From the NCBI RefSeq assembly GCF_000012745.1, contig NC_007404.1, positions 2,046,001-2,110,000 on the forward strand: DNA of 64,000 bases. The letters run 5' to 3'. The position numbers and the translations under genes are program-made. The notes under the pieces are model-generated. The model was given only the letters and a program-made list of their open reading frames with translations. It made no database searches and had not been told where the DNA came from. Of this stretch, positions 26,875-35,145 are shown one piece after another (positions within the stretch are counted from its first letter, which is position 1; each line of letters begins with the position of its first letter). This stretch comes from Thiobacillus denitrificans ATCC 25259. Lineage in GTDB: Bacteria > Pseudomonadota > Gammaproteobacteria > Burkholderiales > Thiobacillaceae.

Positions 26875-27297
26875 TCAGTAGGTCGCCTCGTGCTCCTGAG
26901 GCAGACCGTCGGACACCCAGCGCGTGTAGCCGCCGTCCATGTTCAGCACGTTCGTGAAGCCCATCATCTGCAACACGGCGGCGGCCATCGCCGAACGTCC
27001 GCTGGTCGCGCAGTAGACGACGACCTGGCGCTCACGGGCGGCCGCGAGTTCGGGCAGGTGCTTGGGATAGGCGGGATCTGCGGCAGCCTCCAGAATGCCG
27101 CGCGGCACCAGATGGGCACCCTTGATGTGGCCTGCTTCGTATTCTCCGTGCTCGCGCACGTCAATCAGCAGCAGGTCTTCCCGCGCGTTGAGTTTGTCCA
27201 GCAGCACCTGCGGGGGAATCTCCTTGACGCAGGATTTGGCGGCGCGGACGAAGTCCATGAGACCCAGGGGCTGGGCGGGTTTGAAGGTGTCGTACAT
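26875..27297 (-). CDS. rhodanese-like sulfurtransferase
   Basis: A 140-residue single-domain rhodanese. It has the N-side signature LLLIDVREHGEYEAGHIKGA and the active-site loop VVYCATSGRSAMAAAVLQ with the persulfide-forming Cys. A conserved C-terminal NVLNMDGGYTRWVSDGLP follows. The first ~30 residues are an extra helical lead. It is the last gene of the dsrE-tusA-orf76-rhd operon. In sulfur oxidisers, Rhd, TusA and DsrE2 hand persulfide sulfur from one protein to the next in the cytoplasm, so it is probably the entry-point transferase. Confidence 0.92.
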   Translation of the reverse strand: MYDTFKPAQPLGLMDFVRAAKSCVKEIPPQVLLDKLNAREDLLLIDVREHGEYEAGHIKGAHLVPRGILEAAADPAYPKHLPELAAARERQVVVYCATSGRSAMAAAVLQMMGFTNVLNMDGGYTRWVSDGLPQEHEATY

Positions 27298-27358
27298 CGA
27301 AGTGCTCCAGGAGGGATGGTCAAAGCATTACGGGCATTGCCCGGCCCGCCGCGCGCGA

Positions 27359-27589
27359 TTACGCGTCGCCGCGGCGGGCCGGTGTTTCAAGCGCATTCAG
27401 ATCCACGAGGCTGCAGGAGGTCTTGCGTGATGCGGCACAGCCGGCGTCGCCCGGAAGATGCTCGAACGAACAGCTGCGCTGCTGCAACATGTCCCAATCT
27501 TCCTCGGCGTAGCAGCGCCGCGGAAGATTGGGCGGGAAGTACACGCAACCCACGCACAGCTCGTGGGGCTCAGCGATCTTTTCTGACAT
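27359..27589 (-). CDS. small cysteine-rich protein in the sulfur-transfer operon
   Basis: A 76-residue protein I cannot assign to a family. It has seven cysteines: a CVGC pair at residues 12-15, then CYAEEDW, QRSC, GDAGC and KTSC with their surrounding residues. The PPNLPRRCYAEEDWDML segment is Pro/Arg then acidic, and the last ~18 residues are polar. Its first 20 bases overlap the end of tusA and it has no ribosome binding site of its own, so translation is probably coupled to tusA. The Cys pattern would fit a metal or Fe-S site or a sulfur acceptor, but no function can be stated. Confidence 0.7.
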   Translation of the reverse strand: MSEKIAEPHELCVGCVYFPPNLPRRCYAEEDWDMLQQRSCSFEHLPGDAGCAASRKTSCSLVDLNALETPARRGDA

Positions 27590-27809
27590 GGTAATGGAAA
27601 ACGCCGTTTTCTTCGGTCATCGACAACAGGGTCTGGCCGGTGCGCTCGCACCAGGACGGGATGTCCTTCTGCGTTCCCTTGTCCGTGGCGATGATCTCGA
27701 GAATCTCGCCTTGAGCGAGGGCCTTGATCGCCCTGCCCGTCTCGACGATGGGCATGGGGCAGCATTTCCCGGACGTGTCGAGCGTCGCGGTGACGATAGA
27801 TTCGCGCAT
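27570..27809 (-). CDS. tusA: TusA family sulfur carrier
   Basis: A 79-residue TusA-type sulfur carrier. The active Cys lies in the family CPxP motif (TSGKCCPMPIVETGRAIKAL), here preceded by a second Cys. The rest follows the two-layer alpha/beta fold (EILEIIATDKGTQKDIPSWC, then LLSMTEENGVFHYHVRK). In sulfur oxidisers TusA accepts persulfide sulfur from rhodanese and passes it to DsrE2 or the Hdr-like or Dsr system. It starts 10 bases after dsrE and overlaps the Cys-rich gene by 20 bases. Confidence 0.92.
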   Translation of the reverse strand: MRESIVTATLDTSGKCCPMPIVETGRAIKALAQGEILEIIATDKGTQKDIPSWCERTGQTLLSMTEENGVFHYHVRKDR

Positions 27810-27819
27810 GTTCGTCTCC

Positions 27820-28236
27820 TCAGAAGTACTGGCAGTGGTCGGCCTTGGCGGCCTTCTCGTTGAGGAACCACGACGCGCCGACGATGCCCTCGGCCTCGGG
27901 AATCAGATTGCCCTCGTCGACGCCGAAAATCGCGCCGGCGAGACTGCACGCATACAGGTTCACGCAGCCGGTCGCCTTCAGCGCCTTGAGGATCTCGTAA
28001 ACGTCGTTCGGCAGCCCGGCCTTGGCGACGGCGTCACGCACCCGCTGCTCGTCCCCAGCGTGTCGTCCGTCCATGCGAAGACCCGCGGCACCCTCCGCGG
28101 TGAGCGCCTTGACCGCCCAGTTGACGAAAAGCATGTCGACCTGGGTCTGTTCCGCCGAAGCGAGGTAGGCGAATACCAGCGGGGTGAGCAGCTTGTCGTA
28201 CGCATCCTCACGTATCACGATTGCCATGGATTTCAT
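27820..28236 (-). CDS. DsrE/DsrF-like sulfur-transfer protein
   Basis: A 138-residue protein of the DsrE/DsrE2 type. Characteristic blocks are MAIVIREDAYDKLLTPLVFA, VDMLFVNWAVKALTAEGAAG and ALKATGCVNLYACSLAGAIFGV, which holds the two Cys expected to carry sulfur (C-x5-C). It should be the first gene of the operon; ATG 28236 has AAAGGAGTTG upstream. The TetR operator lies 15 bases before the start. Membrane segments are not obvious, so it may be the soluble form. Confidence 0.86.
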   Translation of the reverse strand: MKSMAIVIREDAYDKLLTPLVFAYLASAEQTQVDMLFVNWAVKALTAEGAAGLRMDGRHAGDEQRVRDAVAKAGLPNDVYEILKALKATGCVNLYACSLAGAIFGVDEGNLIPEAEGIVGASWFLNEKAAKADHCQYF

Positions 28237-28250
28237 TTGCAACTCCTTTC

Positions 28251-28266
28251 GAATGAACATTCGTTC
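28251..28266. promoter_or_regulatory. TetR operator, copy 1 (dsrE side)
   Basis: GAATGAACATTCGTTC, a 16-base inverted repeat of form GAAnGAAnnTTCnTTC. It sits 15 bases upstream of the dsrE start and is identical to the copy before tetR. Confidence 0.75.
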
Positions 28267-28276
28267 GGTATGAACG

Positions 28277-28305
28277 AAAAAAAACGCCGCCGATGTTAGG
28301 CGGCG
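28277..28305 (-). terminator. intrinsic terminator of the tetR gene
   Basis: On the minus strand the stem CGCCGCC/GGCGGCG is followed by eight U residues (plus-strand A run 28277-28284). The hairpin overlaps the tetR stop codon. It lies between tetR and the dsrE promoter, so read-through should be low. Confidence 0.8.
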
Positions 28306-28886
28306 ATCCCACGCCAGGCACAGGCCCAGACCTCGTCGAGCTTTGCGGGCAGCGGCTCGGCGAGAACCCCGTCGAGCCGCGCGGTAATCAGTCGGATGGC
28401 GCCGCCGAAAAGGCAGGACGTCGCCACCATGACGTCCATTCCGCGGATCTCGCCGCGCGCCATGCCTTCCTGAACGAATTTGCGCATGGTCTCGAAAGGC
28501 TTGGAAGAACAGACCGGCCGCTCGGAAGGAAGGAAGTCCCGATGCTTCGCGTAGAGCATGAAATCCATGGCGTCGCGATCCGATTCGGTCAGCTCGAACA
28601 GCATCGCCATCACCGCCCGGCAACGGTCGTGCGCGCTCGCGTGCCCGCCCGCGATCTCGGTCAGCGCCTGCTGCATGCGCGCGATCAAGTCGAGATACAG
28701 CGCCCGCGCGACGTCTTCTTTATCCTTGAAATGGTGGTAGATCGAGCCGACGCTGACTTGCGCGGCGCGCGCGACATCGGGCACTGTCGTATTGAAGTAG
28801 CCGCGCTCGGTGAAAAGGCGTAGCGCCGCGTCGACGATGCGCTCGTAGACCTCTCCCGATGGGACCTTTGCGGGCGTGCGCGCCAT
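28296..28886 (-). CDS. TetR family transcriptional regulator
   Basis: A 196-residue TetR-type repressor. The DNA-binding domain spans residues ~14-60: ERIVDAALRLFTERGYFNTT, then VPDVARAAQVSVGSIYHHFKDKEDV. The ligand domain is alpha-helical, with several Met/Cys (DAMDFMLYAKHRDFLPSERPVC; TSCLFGG) that could sense an oxidant, sulfur species or small ligand, but the ligand is unknown. Identical operators precede this gene (28901-28916) and the dsrE operon (28251-28266), so it probably represses itself and the sulfur-transfer genes. Confidence 0.9.
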   Translation of the reverse strand: MARTPAKVPSGEVYERIVDAALRLFTERGYFNTTVPDVARAAQVSVGSIYHHFKDKEDVARALYLDLIARMQQALTEIAGGHASAHDRCRAVMAMLFELTESDRDAMDFMLYAKHRDFLPSERPVCSSKPFETMRKFVQEGMARGEIRGMDVMVATSCLFGGAIRLITARLDGVLAEPLPAKLDEVWACAWRGIAA

Positions 28887-28900
28887 GGCGATTTAATATC

Positions 28901-28916
28901 GAATGAACATTCGTTC
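28901..28916. promoter_or_regulatory. TetR operator, copy 2 (autoregulatory)
   Basis: The same 16 bases, GAATGAACATTCGTTC, 15 bases upstream of the tetR start. The match with copy 1 is 16 of 16. Confidence 0.75.
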
Positions 28917-29045
28917 AATATAGGGATCGGGAATTCGCATGTCAAGACGACTGTCGCGGCCAGGGAGGCCTGGGGCCTCGTCGCAGCGACGGCCTCAGTC
29001 GGCCAACGCAAGACGGCTCCCGGCCCGGCAATGGGGCCACTCGCT

Positions 29046-29972
29046 TTACGCCCGTGTACGTCGGCTATTCAAACTCACGAGGAGCACGCCCGCGAGCACC
29101 AGTGCGGACCCGGCGATCTGCAGCAAGGACAGCCCTTCCTGCAGGAACACATACGCCATGAGAATCGTGCTGATCGGCCCGATCGAGCCGATCAGCGAGG
29201 TGCTGCCGGAGCCGATGCGGCGGATCGCGTACGACAGAAGGAATACCGGCAGCACGGTCGAGAAAATCGCCATCGCCAGGGCGAGCTCGTACACCCGCAG
29301 CGGTAGCCCGAGCGCCTCGATCGGGTGGGTGAACGCGAACCGAAGCAGGCTCGCAAGGGTTGCCACGATCATCGCGTAGGCCGTGAAGCGCGCCGCACCG
29401 ATCCGCGCGATCGCGTGGCCCGCGCCGACCAGGTAGACCGAGTAGCTCAGCGTGCTGGCGAATACGAGCGACGCCCCGAGCACGATGCCGCCCTGCAGCG
29501 TGCCCAGGTCATGGAAGAACACCAGCGCGATTCCCGCGTAGCACACCCCCATCGCCACCATGACGGTCCGGCCGATCGCGCGCTTGTAGACGAGCGCCGA
29601 CAGGACGACGGTCATCGTCGGATAGAGGAACAGGATCAGTCGCTCGAGCCCGGCCGAGATGTATTGCAGCCCGAGGAAATCGAGAAAACTGGAGAGGTAA
29701 TAGCCGAGCAGCCCCAGTCCGAGCACGAGCACCCGGTCGCGGGGGCTGAGCGGATCCGCGTGCTGGCGGCGGGCCCACAGCGCGACGCCGATGAAGAACG
29801 GCGCCGAAAACGCCATGCGCAACGCCAGCAAGGTCACCGCGTCGACGCGATCCAGATAAGCGAGCTTGACCAGGATGGCCTTGGCCGAAAAGCCGATCGC
29901 AGCGAGCAGCGCGAAGAGCACGCCGACCAGGGCGTTCCGCGTGATGAACCCAGCGTGGGAGGTGTTTGCCAT
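29046..29972 (-). CDS. EamA/DMT-family transporter
   Basis: A 308-residue inner-membrane protein with ten predicted helices in two EamA repeats (GVLFALLAAIGFSAKAILVK starts the first; LGASLVFASTLSYSVYLVGA the second). EamA proteins export amino acids or metabolites; the substrate cannot be told. ATG 29972 places the first helix close to the N-terminus; an upstream in-frame ATG at 30053 would add 27 polar residues. It stands alone between tetR and leuA. Confidence 0.88.
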   Translation of the reverse strand: MANTSHAGFITRNALVGVLFALLAAIGFSAKAILVKLAYLDRVDAVTLLALRMAFSAPFFIGVALWARRQHADPLSPRDRVLVLGLGLLGYYLSSFLDFLGLQYISAGLERLILFLYPTMTVVLSALVYKRAIGRTVMVAMGVCYAGIALVFFHDLGTLQGGIVLGASLVFASTLSYSVYLVGAGHAIARIGAARFTAYAMIVATLASLLRFAFTHPIEALGLPLRVYELALAMAIFSTVLPVFLLSYAIRRIGSGSTSLIGSIGPISTILMAYVFLQEGLSLLQIAGSALVLAGVLLVSLNSRRTRA

Positions 29973-30227
29973 GATCGAGACCCTGAGAGGGCTACGGCGG
30001 ATCGTCGGCAAACAGGATGCAATGCGGTCAGACCCGCAGTGCCCCGTGAACAAAAATCAAATTAGAAGAGGAGCGGACTGCGACAAGGGGCGCGCGTCCC
30101 CCGCCACATCGTTTGGCGAAGCCGGTTGTAGAAGTCGTGAAGCATTGCGTGGTCATGGCCGGAAGCCTACCCGGGGGAGCCAGCCGGATCAAGCGAAACG
30201 CCCCCGAGTCGAGTTCACGGAGCCGCC

Positions 30228-31763
30228 TCACACCTGGGGATGCGCGCGCTCGCGTTTGCTGTGCAGCTTGTTGAGCGCATGCAGATAGGCCTTCGCCGAG
30301 GCGACGACGATGTCGGTGTCGGCACCCTGTCCGTTGACCACGCGGCCATCCTGCGCGAGCCGGACGGTCACCTCGCCCTGCGCATCGGTGCCGCTGGTGA
30401 TGTTGTTGACCGAATAGAGCAAGAGATCGGCGCCGCTGTGCACGACCGATTCGAGCGCCTTGAAGGTCGCGTCGACCGGGCCCGAGCCCTCGCCGCTGGC
30501 CTGCTTTTCGGCGCCGTCGTCGGTGAACACGAGCTGAGCGCGCGGCACTTCGCCGGTCTCCGAACACACCTTCATCGACAGGAGCTTGAAGCGCTCGTCC
30601 TCGGTCGCGTAGCCTTCGTCGGAGACGAGCGCCTGCAGATCCTCGTCGAAGATTTCGCGCTTCTTGTCGGCGAGGTCCTTGAAGCGCGCGAACGCGGCGT
30701 TGAGTGCCTCCTCGCTGTCTAGCACGATGCCGAGCTCGGCGAGCTTGGTCTTGAAGGCGTTGCGGCCGGAGAGCTTGCCGAGCGTGAGGCGGTTCGCGTT
30801 CCAGCCGACGTCCTCGGCGCGCATGATCTCGTAGGTTTCGCGGTGCTTCAAAACGCCGTCCTGGTGAATGCCCGACTCGTGGGCGAACGCGTTGGCGCCG
30901 ACGATGGCCTTGTTCGGCTGCACCGGATAGCCGGTGATGGTCGAGACGAGTTTCGACGACGGGACGATCTGCGTGGCGTCGATGCGGGTGTCGCAGCCGA
31001 ACACGTCGCGACGCGTGCGCACCGCCATCACGATCTCTTCCAGCGACGCGTTGCCGGCGCGCTCGCCAAGGCCGTTGATCGTGCACTCGACCTGGCGCGC
31101 GCCGTTCATGACGGCGGCGAGCGAGTTGGCGACCGCCATGCCGAGGTCGTTGTGGCAGTGCGTCGACCAGATCACCTTGTCGGACCCCGGCACGCGCTCG
31201 ATGAGCGCTTTCATGCGCTCGCCCCACAGCGCGGGAATCGAGTAGCCGACCGTGTCGGGCACGTTGATCGTCTTCGCGCCCGCCTTGATCACTTCATCGA
31301 AGATCCGCACGAGGAAATCCATGTCGGAGCGCACCGCGTCTTCGGCCGAGAATTCGACGTCGTCGGTGTATTCGCGCGCGAGCTTGACCGCTTTGACCGC
31401 CGCCTCGACGACCTGGTCGGGCTGCATGCGCAGCTTCTTTTCCATGTGGATCGGGCTGGTCGCGATGAAGGTATGGATGCGCCCGGACTTTGCCGGCTTG
31501 ATCGCGCCGCCAGCGGCATGGATGTCGCGCTCGTTGGCGCGCGCGAGCGAACAGACCGTGGAATTGCGGACCGTCTCGGCGATCGCACGGATTGCGTCGG
31601 CGTCGCCGGGACTCGCAGCCGCGAAACCCGCCTCGATGACGTCGACGCCGAGCTTCTCGAGCTGACGCGCGATGCGCAGCTTCTCGTCCTTGGTCATGGA
31701 GGCGCCCGGGCTCTGCTCCCCGTCGCGCAAGGTCGTGTCGAAAATAAACAAGCGGTCGTTCAT
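30228..31763 (-). CDS. leuA: 2-isopropylmalate synthase
   Basis: A 511-residue enzyme that condenses 2-ketoisovalerate with acetyl-CoA, the first committed step to leucine. The HMGL-like catalytic domain begins [20 protein letters not shown] (metal-binding Asp and catalytic Arg). It has [20 protein letters not shown] (metal His pair) and [19 protein letters not shown]. The C-terminal ~130 residues are the LeuA allosteric domain (leucine feedback). ATG 31763 gives the standard length with GGAGTCCACC upstream. It is the last gene of the ilvI-ilvH-ilvC-psd-pssA-leuA array, and its own -10 lies at 31815. Confidence 0.96.
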   Translation of the reverse strand: MNDRLFIFDTTLRDGEQSPGASMTKDEKLRIARQLEKLGVDVIEAGFAAASPGDADAIRAIAETVRNSTVCSLARANERDIHAAGGAIKPAKSGRIHTFIATSPIHMEKKLRMQPDQVVEAAVKAVKLAREYTDDVEFSAEDAVRSDMDFLVRIFDEVIKAGAKTINVPDTVGYSIPALWGERMKALIERVPGSDKVIWSTHCHNDLGMAVANSLAAVMNGARQVECTINGLGERAGNASLEEIVMAVRTRRDVFGCDTRIDATQIVPSSKLVSTITGYPVQPNKAIVGANAFAHESGIHQDGVLKHRETYEIMRAEDVGWNANRLTLGKLSGRNAFKTKLAELGIVLDSEEALNAAFARFKDLADKKREIFDEDLQALVSDEGYATEDERFKLLSMKVCSETGEVPRAQLVFTDDGAEKQASGEGSGPVDATFKALESVVHSGADLLLYSVNNITSGTDAQGEVTVRLAQDGRVVNGQGADTDIVVASAKAYLHALNKLHSKRERAHPQV

Positions 31764-31814
31764 GGTGGACTCCATGGTGGGTCGGCGTCGCGAGCGGTCG
31801 CGAAATGCCGACGC

Positions 31815-31820
31815 ATTATA
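31815..31820 (-). promoter_or_regulatory. possible -10 element upstream of leuA
   Basis: TATAAT on the minus strand, about 50 bases before the leuA start, in the context CCCTATATAATGCG. No good -35 lies at the standard distance, so this is a weak prediction of a private leuA promoter. Confidence 0.4.
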
Positions 31821-31874
31821 TAGGGCTGCCGCATGCAACTCGCGGCGCGTGGTACTGCTCTGGGGGAGGGGGGT

Positions 31875-31964
31875 TCAGTGTGCGCGCGCGACGCGCAGCA
31901 GCAGGCTGCCGAACAGGAGGCTCGACAGGCAGAGGAGGAAGGAGGGTTGCGACCAATTGGACAT
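31875..31964 (-). CDS. 29-residue Leu-rich small ORF upstream of leuA
   Basis: An ATG 15 bases after the pssA stop opens a frame reading MSNWSQPSFLLCLSSLLF and on, with about 8 Leu in 29 codons, ending in ARAH. It could be a leucine attenuator leader, a small membrane peptide or chance. The ribosome binding site is weak (TTTGGACC). I see no clear terminator/antiterminator pair between it and leuA. Confidence 0.3.
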   Translation of the reverse strand: MSNWSQPSFLLCLSSLLFGSLLLRVARAH

Positions 31965-31978
31965 GGTCCAAATTCTAT

Positions 31979-32767
31979 CTATTTTTGTTCGCCCTGCAAG
32001 CCCGCTGCGGAGGCCTTGCGGCGCTGCCACAGCAACCATACCGCGTAACCGTAGCCCGAGAGGCCGTAGAGCAGGAACACGCCGAACAGCACTTCGGGCG
32101 GGCTCGTCGAGATCAGGATGAAGGCGAGCACGATCAGCAGGATGACGAAGAAGGGCACGCTTTTGCGCAGGTTGATTTCCTTGCCGCTGTAGTAGCGGAA
32201 GTTGCTGACCATCGTCAGCCCGCCGAAGAGCGCGATGATGGCGGCGAGCCAGCGCACGTCCTCGCCGACGACCCCGTACTCGACCATGACCCAGACGAAA
32301 CCCGCGATCAGCGCGGCGGCCGACGGGCTCGGCAGGCCCTGGAAAAAGCGCTTGTCGGTGACGACATCCAGCTGGGTGTTGAAGCGCGCGAGGCGCAGGG
32401 CAGCGCCCGCACAGTAGACAAAAGCGGCGATCCAGCCGAGCTTTCCCATACCCTGTAGCGCGAATTCGTAGATCACGAGCGCCGGCGCGACGCCGAATGA
32501 CACCATGTCGGAGAGGCTGTCGTACTCGGCGCCGAAGGCGCTCTGCGTGCGGGTCATCCGCGCGACCCGGCCGTCGAGTCCGTCGAGCACCATGGCGATA
32601 AAGATCGCGACCGCCGCGTGTTCGAAGCGGCCATTCATCGCCTGCACGACGGCGTAGAAGCCCGCGAACAGCGCGCCGGTCGTGAAGAGATTGGGCAGCA
32701 GATAGATGCCGCGGTCGCGCATCCGGGTGTGGCGTGATTCGGTCTTGCGATGGTGGTATTCGAGCAT
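31979..32767 (-). CDS. pssA: CDP-diacylglycerol--serine O-phosphatidyltransferase
   Basis: A 262-residue membrane enzyme that makes phosphatidylserine from CDP-diacylglycerol and serine. The CDP-alcohol transferase motif is complete: DGLDGRVARMTRTQSAFGAE followed by YDSLSDMVSFG (DGx2ARx8Gx3Dx3D). About six to seven membrane helices follow. ATG 32767 (MLEYHHRKTESRHT) was chosen over an upstream in-frame ATG at 32791 because no ribosome binding site supports the latter. psd is directly upstream, so PS synthesis and decarboxylation are encoded together. Confidence 0.93.
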   Translation of the reverse strand: MLEYHHRKTESRHTRMRDRGIYLLPNLFTTGALFAGFYAVVQAMNGRFEHAAVAIFIAMVLDGLDGRVARMTRTQSAFGAEYDSLSDMVSFGVAPALVIYEFALQGMGKLGWIAAFVYCAGAALRLARFNTQLDVVTDKRFFQGLPSPSAAALIAGFVWVMVEYGVVGEDVRWLAAIIALFGGLTMVSNFRYYSGKEINLRKSVPFFVILLIVLAFILISTSPPEVLFGVFLLYGLSGYGYAVWLLWQRRKASAAGLQGEQK

Positions 32768-32861
32768 GACGAACCCAGGGCGTGTTGACACAAATATCGC
32801 GGCGGTGCTGCCGCGACAAACCGGGACCGCTAGGTGGGGCGCGCGTGAAGGCCGCGCCGCG

Positions 32862-33488
32862 CTAAAAGCGAGCGAGTATGGTACGCCCGCCGGTCACTTT
32901 CTGACCAATCGAGACCGCGGCGCGCGCGCTCGTCGGAAGATAGACGTCGACCCGCGAGCCGAAGCGGATGAAGCCGTAGCGCTGGCCACGCAGGAGTCGG
33001 TCGCCTGTCCGTACGTAACAAAGGATGCGGCGCGCGATCAGGCCAGCGATCTGCACGGCGACGACATCGCCGCGTTCGCTCTGGATCCACAGCGCGTTGC
33101 GCTCGTTCTCAGTCGACGCCTTGTCGAGGTCGGCATTGACGAAGCTGCCGGGGGTATACCAGCGCGCCTTGATCTCGCCGTCGACCGGACTCTTGTTGGA
33201 ATGGACGTTGAAGACGTTCATGAACACGCTGATCTTGAGCGCGTCGCGTTCGAGGTGAGGATCACGCACCTTCTCGACCGAGACGATACGACCATCGGCC
33301 GGCGAGATCACGGCGTCCGCGTCGGCGGGCGGCACGCGCGCGGGATCGCGGAAGAACTGCAGGGCGAACACCGCCCAGATCCAGAACGGCACCGACCACC
33401 AGCCGATGAGCCAGGTAGCGATCAGCGCGGCGCCGAACGCCGCCAGCAGAACGAGCCAGCCCTCGCGGGCGATGATGGGATTTTTCAT
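32862..33488 (-). CDS. psd: phosphatidylserine decarboxylase (short form)
   Basis: A 208-residue proenzyme of the short (archaeal-type) Psd family. It decarboxylates phosphatidylserine to phosphatidylethanolamine after self-cleavage creates a pyruvoyl group. An N-terminal hydrophobic pair of helices ([18 protein letters not shown]) anchors it. The core includes [33 protein letters not shown] and [20 protein letters not shown]. The self-cleavage site is in [11 protein letters not shown] (the Ser of GS becomes pyruvoyl). It sits between pssA and ilvC, as in many betaproteobacteria. Confidence 0.93.
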
Positions 33489-33492
33489 AGGA

Positions 33493-33520
33493 TTCAGGGT
33501 TCAGGATTCAGGATTCAGGG
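33493..33520. repeat. four tandem 7-bp repeats (TTCAGGR)
   Basis: Four adjacent copies of TTCAGGG or TTCAGGA lie in the 103-base psd-ilvC gap. The rest of the gap is rich in GATCC and GACCCC words (for example CTGATCCCAGATCCCCGACC). Such stretches are typical low-complexity intergenic repeats. No gene is present. Confidence 0.7.
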
Positions 33521-33591
33521 ATCCGGGGGGAAGAGGCCGGCGCAGCCGCACACCCCCTGATCCCAGATCCCCGACCCCTGACCCCTGCCCC

Positions 33592-34647
<1,056 letters not shown>

Positions 34648-35145
34648 TCAGACTTTGAGGCTGCGCTCACCGCGTCCGATGCCGGACGCTCCGGTGCGCA
34701 CGGTCTCGATGATCAGGGCAGGATCGATCGCCTCGAGAAAGGCGTCGAGCTTGGAACCGGTGCCGGTCAGTTCGATCGTGTAGGTCGAATCGGTGACGTC
34801 GATGATGCGCCCGCGGAAGATGTCGGCGGTGCGCTTCATCTCCTCGCGCCCGAGGCCCGTCGCCTTGACCTTGACCAGCATGAGCTCGCGCTCGATGTGA
34901 CGGCCTTCGGTCAGATCCATGACCTTGATGACGTCGACGAGCTTGTTCAGCTGCTTGGTGATCTGCTCGATGATGTCTTCCGAGCCGACCGTGACGATGG
35001 TCATGCGCGAGAGCGTGGCATCCTCGGTCGGTGCGACCGTGAGCGATTCGATGTTGTAGGCGCGCGCGGAGAAGAGACCGGCGACGCGCGACAGCGCACC
35101 CGCCTCGTTCTCCATCAAGAGCGAAATGATATGGCGGGTGCTCAT
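34648..35145 (-). CDS. ilvH: acetolactate synthase small (regulatory) subunit
   Basis: A 165-residue regulatory subunit that confers valine feedback on IlvI. The ACT domain lies at residues 3-75 (HIISLLMENEAGALSRVAGL, then FSARAYNIESLTVAPT) and the C-terminal domain includes DIFRGRIIDVTDSTYTIELT. ATG 35145 overlaps the ilvI stop by one base (TGATG), so the subunits are translationally coupled. Confidence 0.95.
   Translation of the reverse strand: MSTRHIISLLMENEAGALSRVAGLFSARAYNIESLTVAPTEDATLSRMTIVTVGSEDIIEQITKQLNKLVDVIKVMDLTEGRHIERELMLVKVKATGLGREEMKRTADIFRGRIIDVTDSTYTIELTGTGSKLDAFLEAIDPALIIETVRTGASGIGRGERSLKV

Noticed and set aside
33489-33591. A CRISPR array
   Set aside because: The repeats are 7 bp and directly adjacent with no spacers, and no cas gene is in the window.
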